Assembly (NCBI RefSeq): GCF_009848495.1
Contig: NZ_WWEP01000031.1
Location: 1 to 39,985, forward strand
Length of the DNA stretch: 39,985 bases
Source of the DNA: Flavobacterium sp. MK4S-17
GTDB taxonomy: Bacteria > Bacteroidota > Bacteroidia > Flavobacteriales > Flavobacteriaceae
Direction: 5' to 3'
Below the pieces are notes generated by a model, which saw only the letters and a list, made by a program, of their open reading frames with translations, did not search any database and was not told the origin of the DNA. A program made the position numbers and the translations under genes. Each line of letters starts with the position of its first letter. Within the stretch, counting starts at the first letter, position 1. Shown piece after piece: positions 27,283 through 35,134 of this stretch.

Positions 27283-28356
27283 TTAATAAACTTCGCTTTC
27301 TTTAAGCTTTTCTGTATTGTTAACCAGTTGCAGCTCATCAATAAGCTTTTGAAGGCTGCCGTTCATAACGCCATCCAGGTCATAAAGTGTAAGCCCTATC
27401 CTGTGGTCGGTTACACGCCCCTGCGGATAATTGTAGGTACGTATTTTAGCTGAACGGTCGCCACTGCTCACCTGGCTGTTACGTTTGGCGGCATCTTCCT
27501 CCTGCTTTTTGGCAAGCTCCATTTCATATAAACGCGAACGCAATACCTGTAAAGCCTTATCCTTGTTTTTATGCTGCGACTTCTCATCCTGGCATTGTGC
27601 TACCAGGCCTGTAGGTATGTGCGTCATACGCACAGCCGATTTGGTTGTGTTAACCGACTGCCCGCCGGGCCCTGATGAACAGAAAAGGTCAATACGTACA
27701 TCATTCATATCAATCTGCACATCAAATTCCTCTGCTTCGGGCAATACCATTACTGTAGCTGCCGAGGTATGCACACGCCCCTGTGTTTCGGTTTGCGGTA
27801 CACGCTGCACACGGTGCACGCCCGCTTCAAATTTAAGCGTACCGTAAACATCTTCTCCCGTAACTTCAAAAATTATCTCTTTAAAGCCTCCCGATGTACC
27901 TTCATTTAAATCTACCACGCTGGTGCGCCATCCTTTGCTTTCGCAGTACTTGGTGTACATCCTGAAAAGGTCGCCTGCAAAAATACTGGCTTCATCACCG
28001 CCTGTACCGGCACGTATCTCCACCATTACATTTTTGGCATCCTCAGGGTCTTTAGGTATAAGCATGAACTTTATCTCATCCTCAAGCTGTGGCAGCCTTT
28101 CTTTAGCTTCCTCAAGCTGAAGCTTGGCCATATCAACCATTTCGGCATCGCTGCCATCGGCAATAATTTCGTTAGCCTCCTCTATATTACCTGTAAGCCT
28201 TACATATTCCTCCCGCTTTTCCACAAGCGCTTTCAGGTCTTTATATTCTTTGTTCAGCTGAACATATCGCTTTTGGTCAGCAATTACATCCGGCTGTATA
28301 ATAAGGTCTGAAACCTCATCAAATTTTTGTTTTATTATCTGTAACCTGTCTAACAT
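27283..28356 (-). CDS. prfA: Peptide chain release factor 1
   Basis: RF1 recognises UAA and UAG and triggers peptide release. The GGQ motif is present ([10 protein letters not shown], about residues 231-233), as is the RF1-type stop-codon tripeptide P-x-T, here PQT in [11 protein letters not shown] chose the ATG at 28356 ([17 protein letters not shown]), giving 357 aa; it is preceded by TAAGGAGAAG, a Shine-Dalgarno sequence that is unusual in this phylum. An exact -7 box lies about 25 bases upstream of the start codon. Confidence 0.96.
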   Translation of the reverse strand: MLDRLQIIKQKFDEVSDLIIQPDVIADQKRYVQLNKEYKDLKALVEKREEYVRLTGNIEEANEIIADGSDAEMVDMAKLQLEEAKERLPQLEDEIKFMLIPKDPEDAKNVMVEIRAGTGGDEASIFAGDLFRMYTKYCESKGWRTSVVDLNEGTSGGFKEIIFEVTGEDVYGTLKFEAGVHRVQRVPQTETQGRVHTSAATVMVLPEAEEFDVQIDMNDVRIDLFCSSGPGGQSVNTTKSAVRMTHIPTGLVAQCQDEKSQHKNKDKALQVLRSRLYEMELAKKQEEDAAKRNSQVSSGDRSAKIRTYNYPQGRVTDHRIGLTLYDLDGVMNGSLQKLIDELQLVNNTEKLKESEVY

Positions 28357-28380
28357 ACAACTTCTCCTTATTTCGAGGTG

Positions 28381-28388
28381 CAAAATTA
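28381..28388 (-). promoter_or_regulatory. -7 box of the prfA promoter
   Basis: On the minus strand the sequence is TAATTTTG, an exact TAnnTTTG match. The predicted leader is only about 20 bases and contains the AAGGAG sequence. Confidence 0.5.
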
Positions 28389-28465
28389 CGAATTTTTCCT
28401 TTGTTACAGCATATAACCGCCACTATTAAAATATACTGTAAATATTAAATGCACATACAATCCTT

Positions 28466-28516
28466 AAAATACCTACAGTTGGGTATTTTATTGTATATCA
28501 ATTTGTTGAAAATTTG
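28466..28516 (+). promoter_or_regulatory. Second copy of the palindromic operator with TTG and TTTG
   Basis: ATACCTA-N4-TGGGTAT (arms AAAATACC 28466-28473 and GGTATTTT 28482-28489) matches the element at 9507-9534 with one core mismatch. A TTG follows at 28491-28493 and TTTG at 28513-28516. Measured from the palindrome centre, both lie at exactly the same distance as in the first copy. The four bases before TTTG are AAAA, so the -7 box is weak. Confidence 0.55.
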
Positions 28517-28542
28517 TAACCATAACATAAAAACAAACAACC

Positions 28543-28986
28543 ATGAGAAAAATTAACAGACATTTTTTTGCGTTGCTATCCCTCGTGCTGGTTATTTCAC
28601 TTAGTGCATGCAGTAACAGCGACGATAATGGCGATACCGGTGATGATGGCGGCGGATCATCTACTACAGCAAAGTTAGTGGGTGAATGGGAATATATTGG
28701 CTACCAGGATTATGAGGAAAATAAATTTTATGAAAATAGTGATGAATGTTACGGTGAAAATATTAAAATTAACGCCGATGGTACAGGCATATTTACTGTA
28801 GAAAACTGTAACACTACACCAGTTGCTTCCGCTTTTACCTGGGAAAAAATGAGCGGCAGCAATTATAAGCTTTTATTAATGGGAGAAAATATGACGGTAA
28901 AAATAACATTTCCCGACGGTAACAATAGGCTATACCTTCAATACAGCGATGAAGAAGGCTATGCAGATGTTTACCAGAAACAATAA
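28543..28986 (+). CDS. Putative surface lipoprotein with lipocalin-like domain
   Basis: The signal ends in a lipobox (SLSAC) and continues SNSDDNGDTGDDGGG, an aspartate-rich stretch like the flavobacterial surface-export signal. The mature part, about 100 residues, begins KLVGEWEYIGYQD and contains INADGTGIFTVENC, a pattern of the lipocalin-like domains common in Bacteroidota lipoproteins. The function is not known. The gene is divergent from prfA and its promoter carries the shared palindrome, so it may be co-regulated with the T9SS beta-helix protein at 9576. Confidence 0.82.
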   Translation: MRKINRHFFALLSLVLVISLSACSNSDDNGDTGDDGGGSSTTAKLVGEWEYIGYQDYEENKFYENSDECYGENIKINADGTGIFTVENCNTTPVASAFTWEKMSGSNYKLLLMGENMTVKITFPDGNNRLYLQYSDEEGYADVYQKQ

Positions 28987-29015
28987 CACAAACCAAGCAA
29001 TTGATTACCAAAAGG

Positions 29016-29039
29016 GCCGGAAGCAATTCCGGCTTTTTT
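29016..29039. terminator. Terminator between lipoprotein and fur-family gene
   Basis: Stem GCCGGAA/TTCCGGC with a GCAA tetraloop, then six T on the plus strand. It serves the lipoprotein gene. Confidence 0.88.
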
Positions 29040-29041
29040 AT

Positions 29042-29416
29042 TTAGGAACAGGTATTACAGTAGCCCGAAATCCAACTGCTTATAGTTTCGCTTACATAAC
29101 CTTCGGGCAATGTTACTTTAACTTTTTCATGAAGGCACTCAACCTTTTCGCATTTAAGGCACCTGAAATGAAAATGATCATGGCTATGCTGCTTTTCATT
29201 ACAGCTAAGGCAAAGTGCAAAATAATATTTCCCATTGTCTGCCAAAATGCGGTGTGTAATACCATCTTCACAAAAACTGTTTAGTACACGGTAAATCGTT
29301 ACCCTGTCCATTTCCCCCTTTACTTCAGCCTCAATCATCTCCTGGCTGAGTGCTGTGCCTGAGCTTTTTAAAATATTTAAAATTGACTGCTTTGCAGGTG
29401 TATTCCTTCTCTTCAT
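29042..29416 (-). CDS. Fur-family metal- or peroxide-responsive repressor
   Basis: The first 80 residues form the winged helix of the Fur family (NTPAKQSILNILKSSGTALSQ, VTIYRVLNSFCEDG). The C-terminal dimerisation domain has the structural zinc cysteines in CLKC and CNTC, a further CLSC, and the histidine-rich stretch HSHDHFHF, part of the regulatory metal site. At 124 aa it is short but normal for the family. Whether it senses iron, zinc or peroxide cannot be decided; the divergent flavin oxidoreductase and the TGCAA/TTGCA palindrome suggest a local regulon. Confidence 0.9.
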   Translation of the reverse strand: MKRRNTPAKQSILNILKSSGTALSQEMIEAEVKGEMDRVTIYRVLNSFCEDGITHRILADNGKYYFALCLSCNEKQHSHDHFHFRCLKCEKVECLHEKVKVTLPEGYVSETISSWISGYCNTCS

Positions 29417-29420
29417 TCTT

Positions 29421-29463
29421 TAATGCAATTTAGTTGCAATAGTACAAATTATAGCTATATTTG
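29421..29463 (+). promoter_or_regulatory. Fur-type operator overlapping a textbook promoter
   Basis: The pseudo-palindrome 29421-29441 has the perfect inner arms TGCAA-N5-TTGCA (29424-29438). Its right arm contains the -33 TTG (29434-29436); 19 bases later comes the exact -7 box TATATTTG (29456-29463), 15 bases before the oxidoreductase start. The length of 21 bp is that of a Fur-family site. Binding here would block the oxidoreductase promoter and lies just before the Fur-family gene start at 29416. Confidence 0.7.
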
Positions 29464-29477
29464 CCAAAAACATTATT

Positions 29478-30392
29478 ATGGGCACAAGTTACGAAGTTAT
29501 AATTATAGGCGGAAGTTATGCAGGGCTTTCTGCAGCTATGGCCTTAGGCAGGGCATCGAGAAACGTTTTGGTTATAGACAGTGGTAAACCCTGTAATGCC
29601 ACAACACCACACTCGCATAACTTTTTAACCCAGGATGGCGAAACACCTGCTGCTATTTCTTTAAAAGCCAAGGAACAGGTATTACAATACCCAACAGTTC
29701 TTTTAAAAACCGGTAAAGCTATTAAGGGCGAGAAATTGGACAACAGATTTATTATTACAACAGAAGCTAATGAAATCTACAGTTCTGATAAGTTGTTATT
29801 TACTTCGGGGGTTACAGATGTAATGCCGGATATACCCGGGTTTTCAGAATGCTGGGGCAAAACAGTTATACACTGCCCTTACTGTCATGGGTATGAAGCC
29901 AAGGATCTGGATACCGCAGTAATTGCCAATGGTGATGCCGCTTACCACTACAGCATGCTTTTACCACAATGGGCAAAAAGCCTCACTTTATTTACCAACG
30001 GAAAAGCAAACTTTACTGATGAACAGCTAAACAAGCTCCGCCAAAAAAATATTCCTGTAATAGAAACTGAAATTGCTTCATTACATCAGGATAACGGGCA
30101 ACTTAAAGATGTTATACTAAATGATGGCAGTAAACATCAATTTCAGGTAGCTTACCATAAACCTACACAATTGCAGCACAGTGATATACCGGAACAATTA
30201 GGCTGCACCATAAATGAATATGGCATATTAATAACTGATGAAATGCAGAAAACAAATATTTACGGCATATATGCTGCGGGCGACTGCTCGGCACTAATGC
30301 GTTCGGTTGCTAATGCGGTGGCTTCAGGCAATAAGGCGGGCGCTTTGATAAACATGGAACTTTGCGTAGAAAGTTTTAATAAAGTAAACTGA
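29478..30392 (+). CDS. NAD(P)/FAD-dependent thioredoxin-reductase-like oxidoreductase
   Basis: The N-terminus carries the FAD-binding motif IIIGGSYAGLSAAMALGRASRNVLVIDSG. A redox CPYC lies at residues 133-136, at the place of CATC in thioredoxin reductase, and the C-terminal FAD motif is IYAAGDCS. The NAD(P)-binding glycine motif is AxNGDAA rather than GxGxxA, as in a group of uncharacterised flavobacterial relatives. The physiological partner is unknown. The gene is divergent from the Fur-family regulator and very likely controlled by it through the operator upstream. Confidence 0.88.
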   Translation: MGTSYEVIIIGGSYAGLSAAMALGRASRNVLVIDSGKPCNATTPHSHNFLTQDGETPAAISLKAKEQVLQYPTVLLKTGKAIKGEKLDNRFIITTEANEIYSSDKLLFTSGVTDVMPDIPGFSECWGKTVIHCPYCHGYEAKDLDTAVIANGDAAYHYSMLLPQWAKSLTLFTNGKANFTDEQLNKLRQKNIPVIETEIASLHQDNGQLKDVILNDGSKHQFQVAYHKPTQLQHSDIPEQLGCTINEYGILITDEMQKTNIYGIYAAGDCSALMRSVANAVASGNKAGALINMELCVESFNKVN

Positions 30393-30452
30393 TAAATATC
30401 ATGCTATGTGCTTTATAAAATTGCTAACTTGGCTTGATAAAACCAATTATGT

Positions 30453-30980
30453 ATGAAAACAAAGTTTACATTTTTCGCATCAGCCATAGTGTTACTAATG
30501 GCAGTTTCGTGCAATTCATTTAAAAAGGATGAAACAAAAGAATTATTATCGGAAGAAGAAACCACCGATAAATATAACCAGATAAAAGAAATGGATTGGC
30601 TTATTGGGGAGTGGCAAAGCCACTCATCATCAAATAATACTACTGAGGTTTGGAAAAAAGCTGATGACTCTACTTTTGTTGGTTATGGTTATACCCTAAA
30701 AGACAGGGACACCATCTCGTTTGAAGATATAGTACTTGACCAAAGAGGGGATTCATTACATTATATAGTAACAACCCGCTACCAGAATGATGCAAAGCCT
30801 GTATCATTTACACTAAAAAGTTTTACTGCTAATAAATATATTTTTGAAAACCTAAAGCATGATTTTCCCACAAGGATAACCTATCATAAAATAAGTGAAG
30901 ACTCCATTAAGGCTGAAATTTCAGGAATTTCGAATGGCGAAACGGCTATTGTAGAGTTTCCTATGGTAAGAAAGAAATAA
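30453..30980 (+). CDS. DUF6265 family lipoprotein
   Basis: The signal peptide has a lipobox AVSC; the charged region after it (FKKDETKELLSEEETTDKY) is not the aspartate-rich export signal, so this lipoprotein may remain on the periplasmic side. The mature domain has the family pattern MDWLIGEWQ, TEVWKKADDSTFVGYGYTLKDRDTISFE and FENLKHDFPTRITY, characteristic of DUF6265 and related beta-barrel-like domains. The function is unknown. It is 60 bases from the oxidoreductase and may be read through from it, although a near-consensus TAACTTGG lies in the gap. Confidence 0.8.
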   Translation: MKTKFTFFASAIVLLMAVSCNSFKKDETKELLSEEETTDKYNQIKEMDWLIGEWQSHSSSNNTTEVWKKADDSTFVGYGYTLKDRDTISFEDIVLDQRGDSLHYIVTTRYQNDAKPVSFTLKSFTANKYIFENLKHDFPTRITYHKISEDSIKAEISGISNGETAIVEFPMVRKK

Positions 30981-30983
30981 TAT

Positions 30984-31017
30984 AAAAAAGAGGCTGTATT
31001 AAAACAGCCTCTTTTTT
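30984..31017. terminator. Bidirectional terminator
   Basis: Six A, stem GAGGCTGT/ACAGCCTC with a 6-base loop, eight T, between the DUF6265 gene and convergent pepD. Confidence 0.9.
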
Positions 31018-32478
31018 TTACTTTAAAGGTATATTCTGTAAAATTTCCAGTACAAACTTCCAGTATTTTTGTGCGGAAGATATACTTGCCCTTTCATCGG
31101 GGCTGTGTGCCCCCTTAATAGTCGGCCCAAACGATATCATATCCATATCAGGATAGTTAGTGCCTAATATACCACATTCAAGCCCTGCATGGCAGGCAAC
31201 CACATTAGGCTCAGCATTATTCTGCTTTTTGTAAATATCTTTCAATACTTCCAGTATCGGGGAATTTACATTTGGTGTCCAACCCGGATAGGAACCTGAA
31301 AAAGTTACCTCACACCCTATCAGTTCAAATACCGAACGTAATGCATTGGCAAGGTCAAGCTTAGCGCTTTCAACCGAAGAACGTGTAAGGCAGCCTATGT
31401 GTATTTTACCATCTTTAACTATAACCCTTGCTATGTTGTTGGACGTTTCCACAAGCCCCTCCATATCGGCACTCATGCGGTACACGCCATTATGCGCGGC
31501 ATACAGTGCACGTGTAAGCCCTTCCTGCACGCCCAGGTCCATTACCTTGGCGGGTAATTCGGTTTTCTCAATAACTATCTCAAGATTAGGCTCTGTTGTT
31601 TTAAACTCGGATTTAATGTCATTTATTACTTCCTGTATATCAAGATTAAAAGCTTCTTCAAAAATATCAGAAATGATTACCCTTGCAAAACTTTCGCGGG
31701 GAATAGCATTTCGGAGGCTCCCTCCGTTTATCTCTGCAACCTGCAGCCCAAAGTTTTCAAAACCATCAAACAGGAGGCGGTTCATAATTTTATTGGCATT
31801 ACCAAGGCCTTTGTCTATATCCATGCCGGAATGCCCTCCGTTTAAGCCTCTTACTGTTATATTATAGGCAATAGAATTTTCAGGCACTTCCTCTTCAGTA
31901 TAATCACGCACGGCGGTTACATCAACCCCACCTGCACAGCCAATATCAATTTCATCATCTTCCTCTGTATCAAGGTTAAGTAGTATTTCCCCGTTTAATA
32001 AACCTCCTTTAAGCCCCATTGCACCTGTCATCCCTGTTTCCTCATCAATAGTAAACAAGGCTTCAATGGCAGGATGCGGAATATCAGTGCTTTCCAGTAC
32101 AGCCATTATAGTGGCTACGCCCAGCCCGTTATCGGCTCCCAGTGTTGTGCCTTTGGCACGCACCCAGTCGCCGTCAACATACATTTCAATACCTTGGGTA
32201 TCAAAATCAAAATCTGTACCTGCATTTTTTTGGTGCACCATATCAAGGTGACTTTGCATTACAATAGTTTTGCGGTTTTCCATACCCTTAGTTGCAGGCT
32301 TTTTTATAATAACATTACCTACTTCGTCCACTATTGTTTCAAGGCCCAGCTTAGCACCAAAATCTTTTATAAAAGCTATTACCTTTTCTTCTTTTTTTGA
32401 AGGACGGGGCACAGCATTTAAATCAGCAAATTTATTCCAAAGTGCTCCTGGCTCAAGGTTTCTTATTTCCTGGTTCAT
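31018..32478 (-). CDS. pepD: Aminoacyl-histidine dipeptidase (M20 family)
   Basis: PepD hydrolyses Xaa-His dipeptides such as carnosine with two zinc ions. The metal and catalytic residues are visible in VMQSHLDMVHQKN, GTTLGADNGLGVA, IDEETGMTGAMGL (catalytic Glu and ligand), and NLDTEEDDEIDIGCAGG, and the final ligand histidine in a late AHSPDE block. The 486-residue length equals the classical enzyme. It is cytoplasmic, with no signal peptide. The promoter has an exact -7 box TACCTTTG on the minus strand (32508-32515), leaving a 30-base leader. Confidence 0.95.
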   Translation of the reverse strand: MNQEIRNLEPGALWNKFADLNAVPRPSKKEEKVIAFIKDFGAKLGLETIVDEVGNVIIKKPATKGMENRKTIVMQSHLDMVHQKNAGTDFDFDTQGIEMYVDGDWVRAKGTTLGADNGLGVATIMAVLESTDIPHPAIEALFTIDEETGMTGAMGLKGGLLNGEILLNLDTEEDDEIDIGCAGGVDVTAVRDYTEEEVPENSIAYNITVRGLNGGHSGMDIDKGLGNANKIMNRLLFDGFENFGLQVAEINGGSLRNAIPRESFARVIISDIFEEAFNLDIQEVINDIKSEFKTTEPNLEIVIEKTELPAKVMDLGVQEGLTRALYAAHNGVYRMSADMEGLVETSNNIARVIVKDGKIHIGCLTRSSVESAKLDLANALRSVFELIGCEVTFSGSYPGWTPNVNSPILEVLKDIYKKQNNAEPNVVACHAGLECGILGTNYPDMDMISFGPTIKGAHSPDERASISSAQKYWKFVLEILQNIPLK

Positions 32479-32507
32479 TCGTTTTTATTAGTTTTTTTGT
32501 TTGAATA

Positions 32508-32515
32508 CAAAGGTA
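32508..32515 (-). promoter_or_regulatory. -7 box of the pepD promoter
   Basis: On the minus strand it reads TACCTTTG, an exact match. No TTG is seen at the usual -33 distance. Confidence 0.5.
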
Positions 32516-32550
32516 AGGGTACTGATTTAAAAAGCTAAAAGCATAGCTAT

Positions 32551-32811
32551 TTATTTTGACAACATGGCTATAATGGAAGGCACATCCTTATCGGCTACTT
32601 CACCCAGCCAGATGTTATGGGGCTGCAGGCACACAATAGGCGCATTTTTACAGTTGTCGGTACATTCCATGCAGTTTAGTAAAATTTCCTTTTTAAGCCC
32701 CTGCTCCTTTAATGTATGTTTTAAAGCTTTTCGTAACTCTTTACTGTGCTTTCCGCACTTTTTACCATTGCACAAAAAAATAGCCTTTTCCCGGGCATCA
32801 ATCTTTTTCAT
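32551..32811 (-). CDS. Thioredoxin-like [2Fe-2S] ferredoxin
   Basis: The 86-residue product matches the thioredoxin-like ferredoxin fold that also forms part of NADH dehydrogenase and formate dehydrogenase subunits. The four expected cluster ligands are Cys14 and Cys19 (CNGKKC) and Cys50 and Cys54 (CTDNC), followed by the conserved NAPIVCLQPHN. Two further cysteines occur at 47 and 61. It is a cytoplasmic electron carrier whose partner is unknown. It lies 62 bp from the divergent DUF3810 gene and 72 bp upstream of pepD, without a clear terminator between. Confidence 0.85.
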   Translation of the reverse strand: MKKIDAREKAIFLCNGKKCGKHSKELRKALKHTLKEQGLKKEILLNCMECTDNCKNAPIVCLQPHNIWLGEVADKDVPSIIAMLSK

Positions 32812-32873
32812 AGGCTTCCAATTATTTTCAATACAAAAATACTACTTATATTTACAATCATTATCCTTGTTAA

Positions 32874-33935
32874 ATGAATAAAAAACTCCTGTTAAGCCTT
32901 TTGCTACTGGTACAGGTTATAATTGTAAACCTGCTTTCCTTTTTCCCTGATTTTATTGAAAATTATTATAGCAACGGGCTATACCCTTATATAGCAAGAA
33001 CATCCCGCCTTATATTTGGCTTTTCTGGCTTTTCAGTTGGCGATATTATTTATGGGGCAGTACTGTTTTTAATCATAAAATGGCTGTGGAAAAACAGGAA
33101 AACTTGGCGCAGAAACTATAAAGCAAACTTTTTGGATATAGCAAGTGCAGTTTCGGTTTTTTATTTTCTTTTTTACTTTTTATGGGCATTAAATTACCAC
33201 AGGGTTCCGCTGCACGAAAAAATGGATATTGATAAAAAATATACTCCTGACGAGTTGGTAGCCTTTACAAAAAAGCTAATTGCAAAAACCAATAGTTTGC
33301 AGGAAACCATTACAGGCAATGACAGCTTAAAGGTTAAAAACCCAGCGCAAAAAAGCGAGATTTACACAATAGCCATTAACGGATACCAAAATCTTGAAAA
33401 GCAGTATCCGCAGTTTAATTATGAAAATTTAAGTTTAAAATCTTCATTAATCAGTACGCCATTGTCCTACATGGGGTTTGGCGGATATTTAAATCCTTTT
33501 ACCAATGAGGCGCAGGTAAACAGCAAGCTGCCAAAATACAACTACCCTACAACAACCTGCCATGAAATGGCCCACCAGATTGGTTATGCATCTGAAAGTG
33601 AGGCAAACTTTATAGGCTACATGGCTTCAATTAATAATAATGACATTTATTTTCAGTATTCGGGTTATTCATTTGCTTTAAAATACTGCCTGCGAAATAT
33701 CAGCAAAATTGATGAAGAACAGGCAAAAAGCCTCTTGCCGTTAATAAATAAAGGCGTTAGGCTGAATTTTAAGGAAAGTGAGGAGTTTAACGATGAATAC
33801 CAATCGTTTATTGAAAATATATTCAAATATTTTTATGACAGTTACCTTAAACTAAACCATCAGGAAGAGGGCCTTGAAACCTACAGCAAATTTGTTGGCC
33901 TGCTGGTAAATTATTATAAGGATAAAGAATTATAG
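32874..33935 (+). CDS. DUF3810 integral membrane protein with HExxH motif
   Basis: Three hydrophobic segments are seen near 5-25, 55-72 and 90-107, then a soluble domain. The zinc-peptidase motif HEMAH occurs at 230-234, with a downstream glutamate in ESEANFIGYM (241-250) as a likely third ligand. These features agree with the DUF3810 family, which is confined mainly to Bacteroidota and Firmicutes and has no tested activity. A role as a membrane-tethered protease is inference. The gene is followed after 44 bases by an ECF sigma gene. Confidence 0.85.
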   Translation: MNKKLLLSLLLLVQVIIVNLLSFFPDFIENYYSNGLYPYIARTSRLIFGFSGFSVGDIIYGAVLFLIIKWLWKNRKTWRRNYKANFLDIASAVSVFYFLFYFLWALNYHRVPLHEKMDIDKKYTPDELVAFTKKLIAKTNSLQETITGNDSLKVKNPAQKSEIYTIAINGYQNLEKQYPQFNYENLSLKSSLISTPLSYMGFGGYLNPFTNEAQVNSKLPKYNYPTTTCHEMAHQIGYASESEANFIGYMASINNNDIYFQYSGYSFALKYCLRNISKIDEEQAKSLLPLINKGVRLNFKESEEFNDEYQSFIENIFKYFYDSYLKLNHQEEGLETYSKFVGLLVNYYKDKEL

Positions 33936-33943
33936 CTTATAGC

Positions 33944-33968
33944 TGTAACATTTTTAATAACACGGCTA
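33944..33968 (+). promoter_or_regulatory. Candidate ECF-type promoter of the sigma gene
   Basis: TGTAAC (33944-33949) and CGGCTA (33963-33968) resemble the -35 AAC and -10 CGTCTA of ECF-dependent promoters and lie just upstream of the ECF sigma gene. The 13-base spacer is short compared with the usual 15-17, so this is uncertain. It would fit autoregulation. Confidence 0.3.
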
Positions 33969-33979
33969 CTTATTGCAGT

Positions 33980-34474
33980 ATGAATCCAACACTGGAAAAA
34001 TCTTTTGTTCAGCAACTTCAGGAAAACCAGAACCTGATACATAAAATATGCAGGCTGTATACAGACAGTGAAGATGCGCACAAAGACCTTTTCCAGGAAA
34101 TTACCATACAGCTATGGAAAGCTTACCCACAGTTTAGGGGCGATTCTAAATTTACCACCTGGGCATACAGGGTGGCACTTAACACTGCCATAACCCTGTA
34201 CCGAAAAAAATCGAGGACAGTAAATACTATCGAATTTAACAGTACAATACATAAAATAAACCAGGAAGATTATAATTATGAGGAAGAAGAACAAATTAAA
34301 TTATTGTATAAAGCAGTACAGCAGCTAAATGATATAGAGAAAGCACTGGTATTTATGTACCTGGAAGATAAAGATTATAATGAAATTGCCGAAACGCTTG
34401 GTATAAGCGAAGTAAATGCAAGGGTAAAAATGAACAGGATAAAAGGCAAACTGAAAAAAATATTAAATCCGTAA
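33980..34474 (+). CDS. ECF-type RNA polymerase sigma factor
   Basis: The 164-residue protein contains sigma region 2 (about 10-78, LFQEITIQLWKAYPQFRGDSKFTTWAYRVALNTAI) and region 4 (about 108-160, LEDKDYNEIAETLGISEVNARVKMNRIKGKL), without regions 1 or 3. It therefore belongs to the extracytoplasmic-function class. The target genes are not known. The next gene, seven bases downstream, is a membrane protein and the natural candidate for its anti-sigma factor. The cluster suggests an envelope-stress role. Confidence 0.93.
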   Translation: MNPTLEKSFVQQLQENQNLIHKICRLYTDSEDAHKDLFQEITIQLWKAYPQFRGDSKFTTWAYRVALNTAITLYRKKSRTVNTIEFNSTIHKINQEDYNYEEEEQIKLLYKAVQQLNDIEKALVFMYLEDKDYNEIAETLGISEVNARVKMNRIKGKLKKILNP

Positions 34475-34481
34475 AGGAGCT

Positions 34482-35123
34482 ATGAAAGAACTTGATAAAT
34501 TAAAAAAACACTGGAAAAGCAGCGAAGAAAGCTATCCCCGTTTTTCGGAACAGGAAATTTATGCCATGCTGCATAAAACTTCCTCTTCTGTAGTGAAATG
34601 GATAGTGATTGTAAGCATACTTGAGTTTGCTTTATGGACATTTATTTCATTTCTTATAAAAGATTCCCAGACATCGAAAAGGATTGATTCGATGAATATA
34701 GAGTATATTACTATCCCAATGACGGTTATAGGTTACGGCATTATATTATATTTCTTTGTTTTGTTCTGCTTAAATTATAAAAAAATTACAGTTACAGATA
34801 ATGCCCGGACACTGATGCAAAATATACTGAAAACAAGGAAGGCAGTATCAAACTATATAATAGTTAACCTTGCCTATATATTTATAAGCTCAATAATAAT
34901 ATTTATAGCCTTGTTTAAGCATGATGCCAAGCTTATAGATGCAGTACACCGCTATGAAGCAAACGGAAATGCAACAGCATTTTATTTAATATATTTCGGC
35001 ACTGCTGTTGCCCTTCTGGCAGTATTTATATTTTTCCTGTGGCTGTTCTATAAGTTAATTTACGGATTGTTGTTAAAACGCCTGCACCGCAATTACCAGG
35101 AACTGAAAAAAATAGATTTTTAG
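34482..35123 (+). CDS. Four-helix membrane protein, candidate anti-sigma factor
   Basis: The first 35 residues are cytoplasmic and charged (LKKHWKSSEESYPRFSEQEIYAMLHK), followed by four hydrophobic segments at about 38-60, 76-98, 122-148 and 165-190. There is no HxxxCxxC zinc anti-sigma motif. Its position directly after the ECF gene, and the cytoplasmic N-terminal helices before membrane spans, suggest that it binds the sigma factor. This is inference from context. The start codon is preceded by AAAGGAG, a good ribosome-binding site, unusual among its neighbours. Confidence 0.75.
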   Translation: MKELDKLKKHWKSSEESYPRFSEQEIYAMLHKTSSSVVKWIVIVSILEFALWTFISFLIKDSQTSKRIDSMNIEYITIPMTVIGYGIILYFFVLFCLNYKKITVTDNARTLMQNILKTRKAVSNYIIVNLAYIFISSIIIFIALFKHDAKLIDAVHRYEANGNATAFYLIYFGTAVALLAVFIFFLWLFYKLIYGLLLKRLHRNYQELKKIDF

Positions 35124-35134
35124 TACTGCGCAAA

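Noticed and set aside
31346..31867. A 173-residue plus-strand frame opposite pepD
   Set aside because: Antisense to a conserved peptidase; no start context or family.
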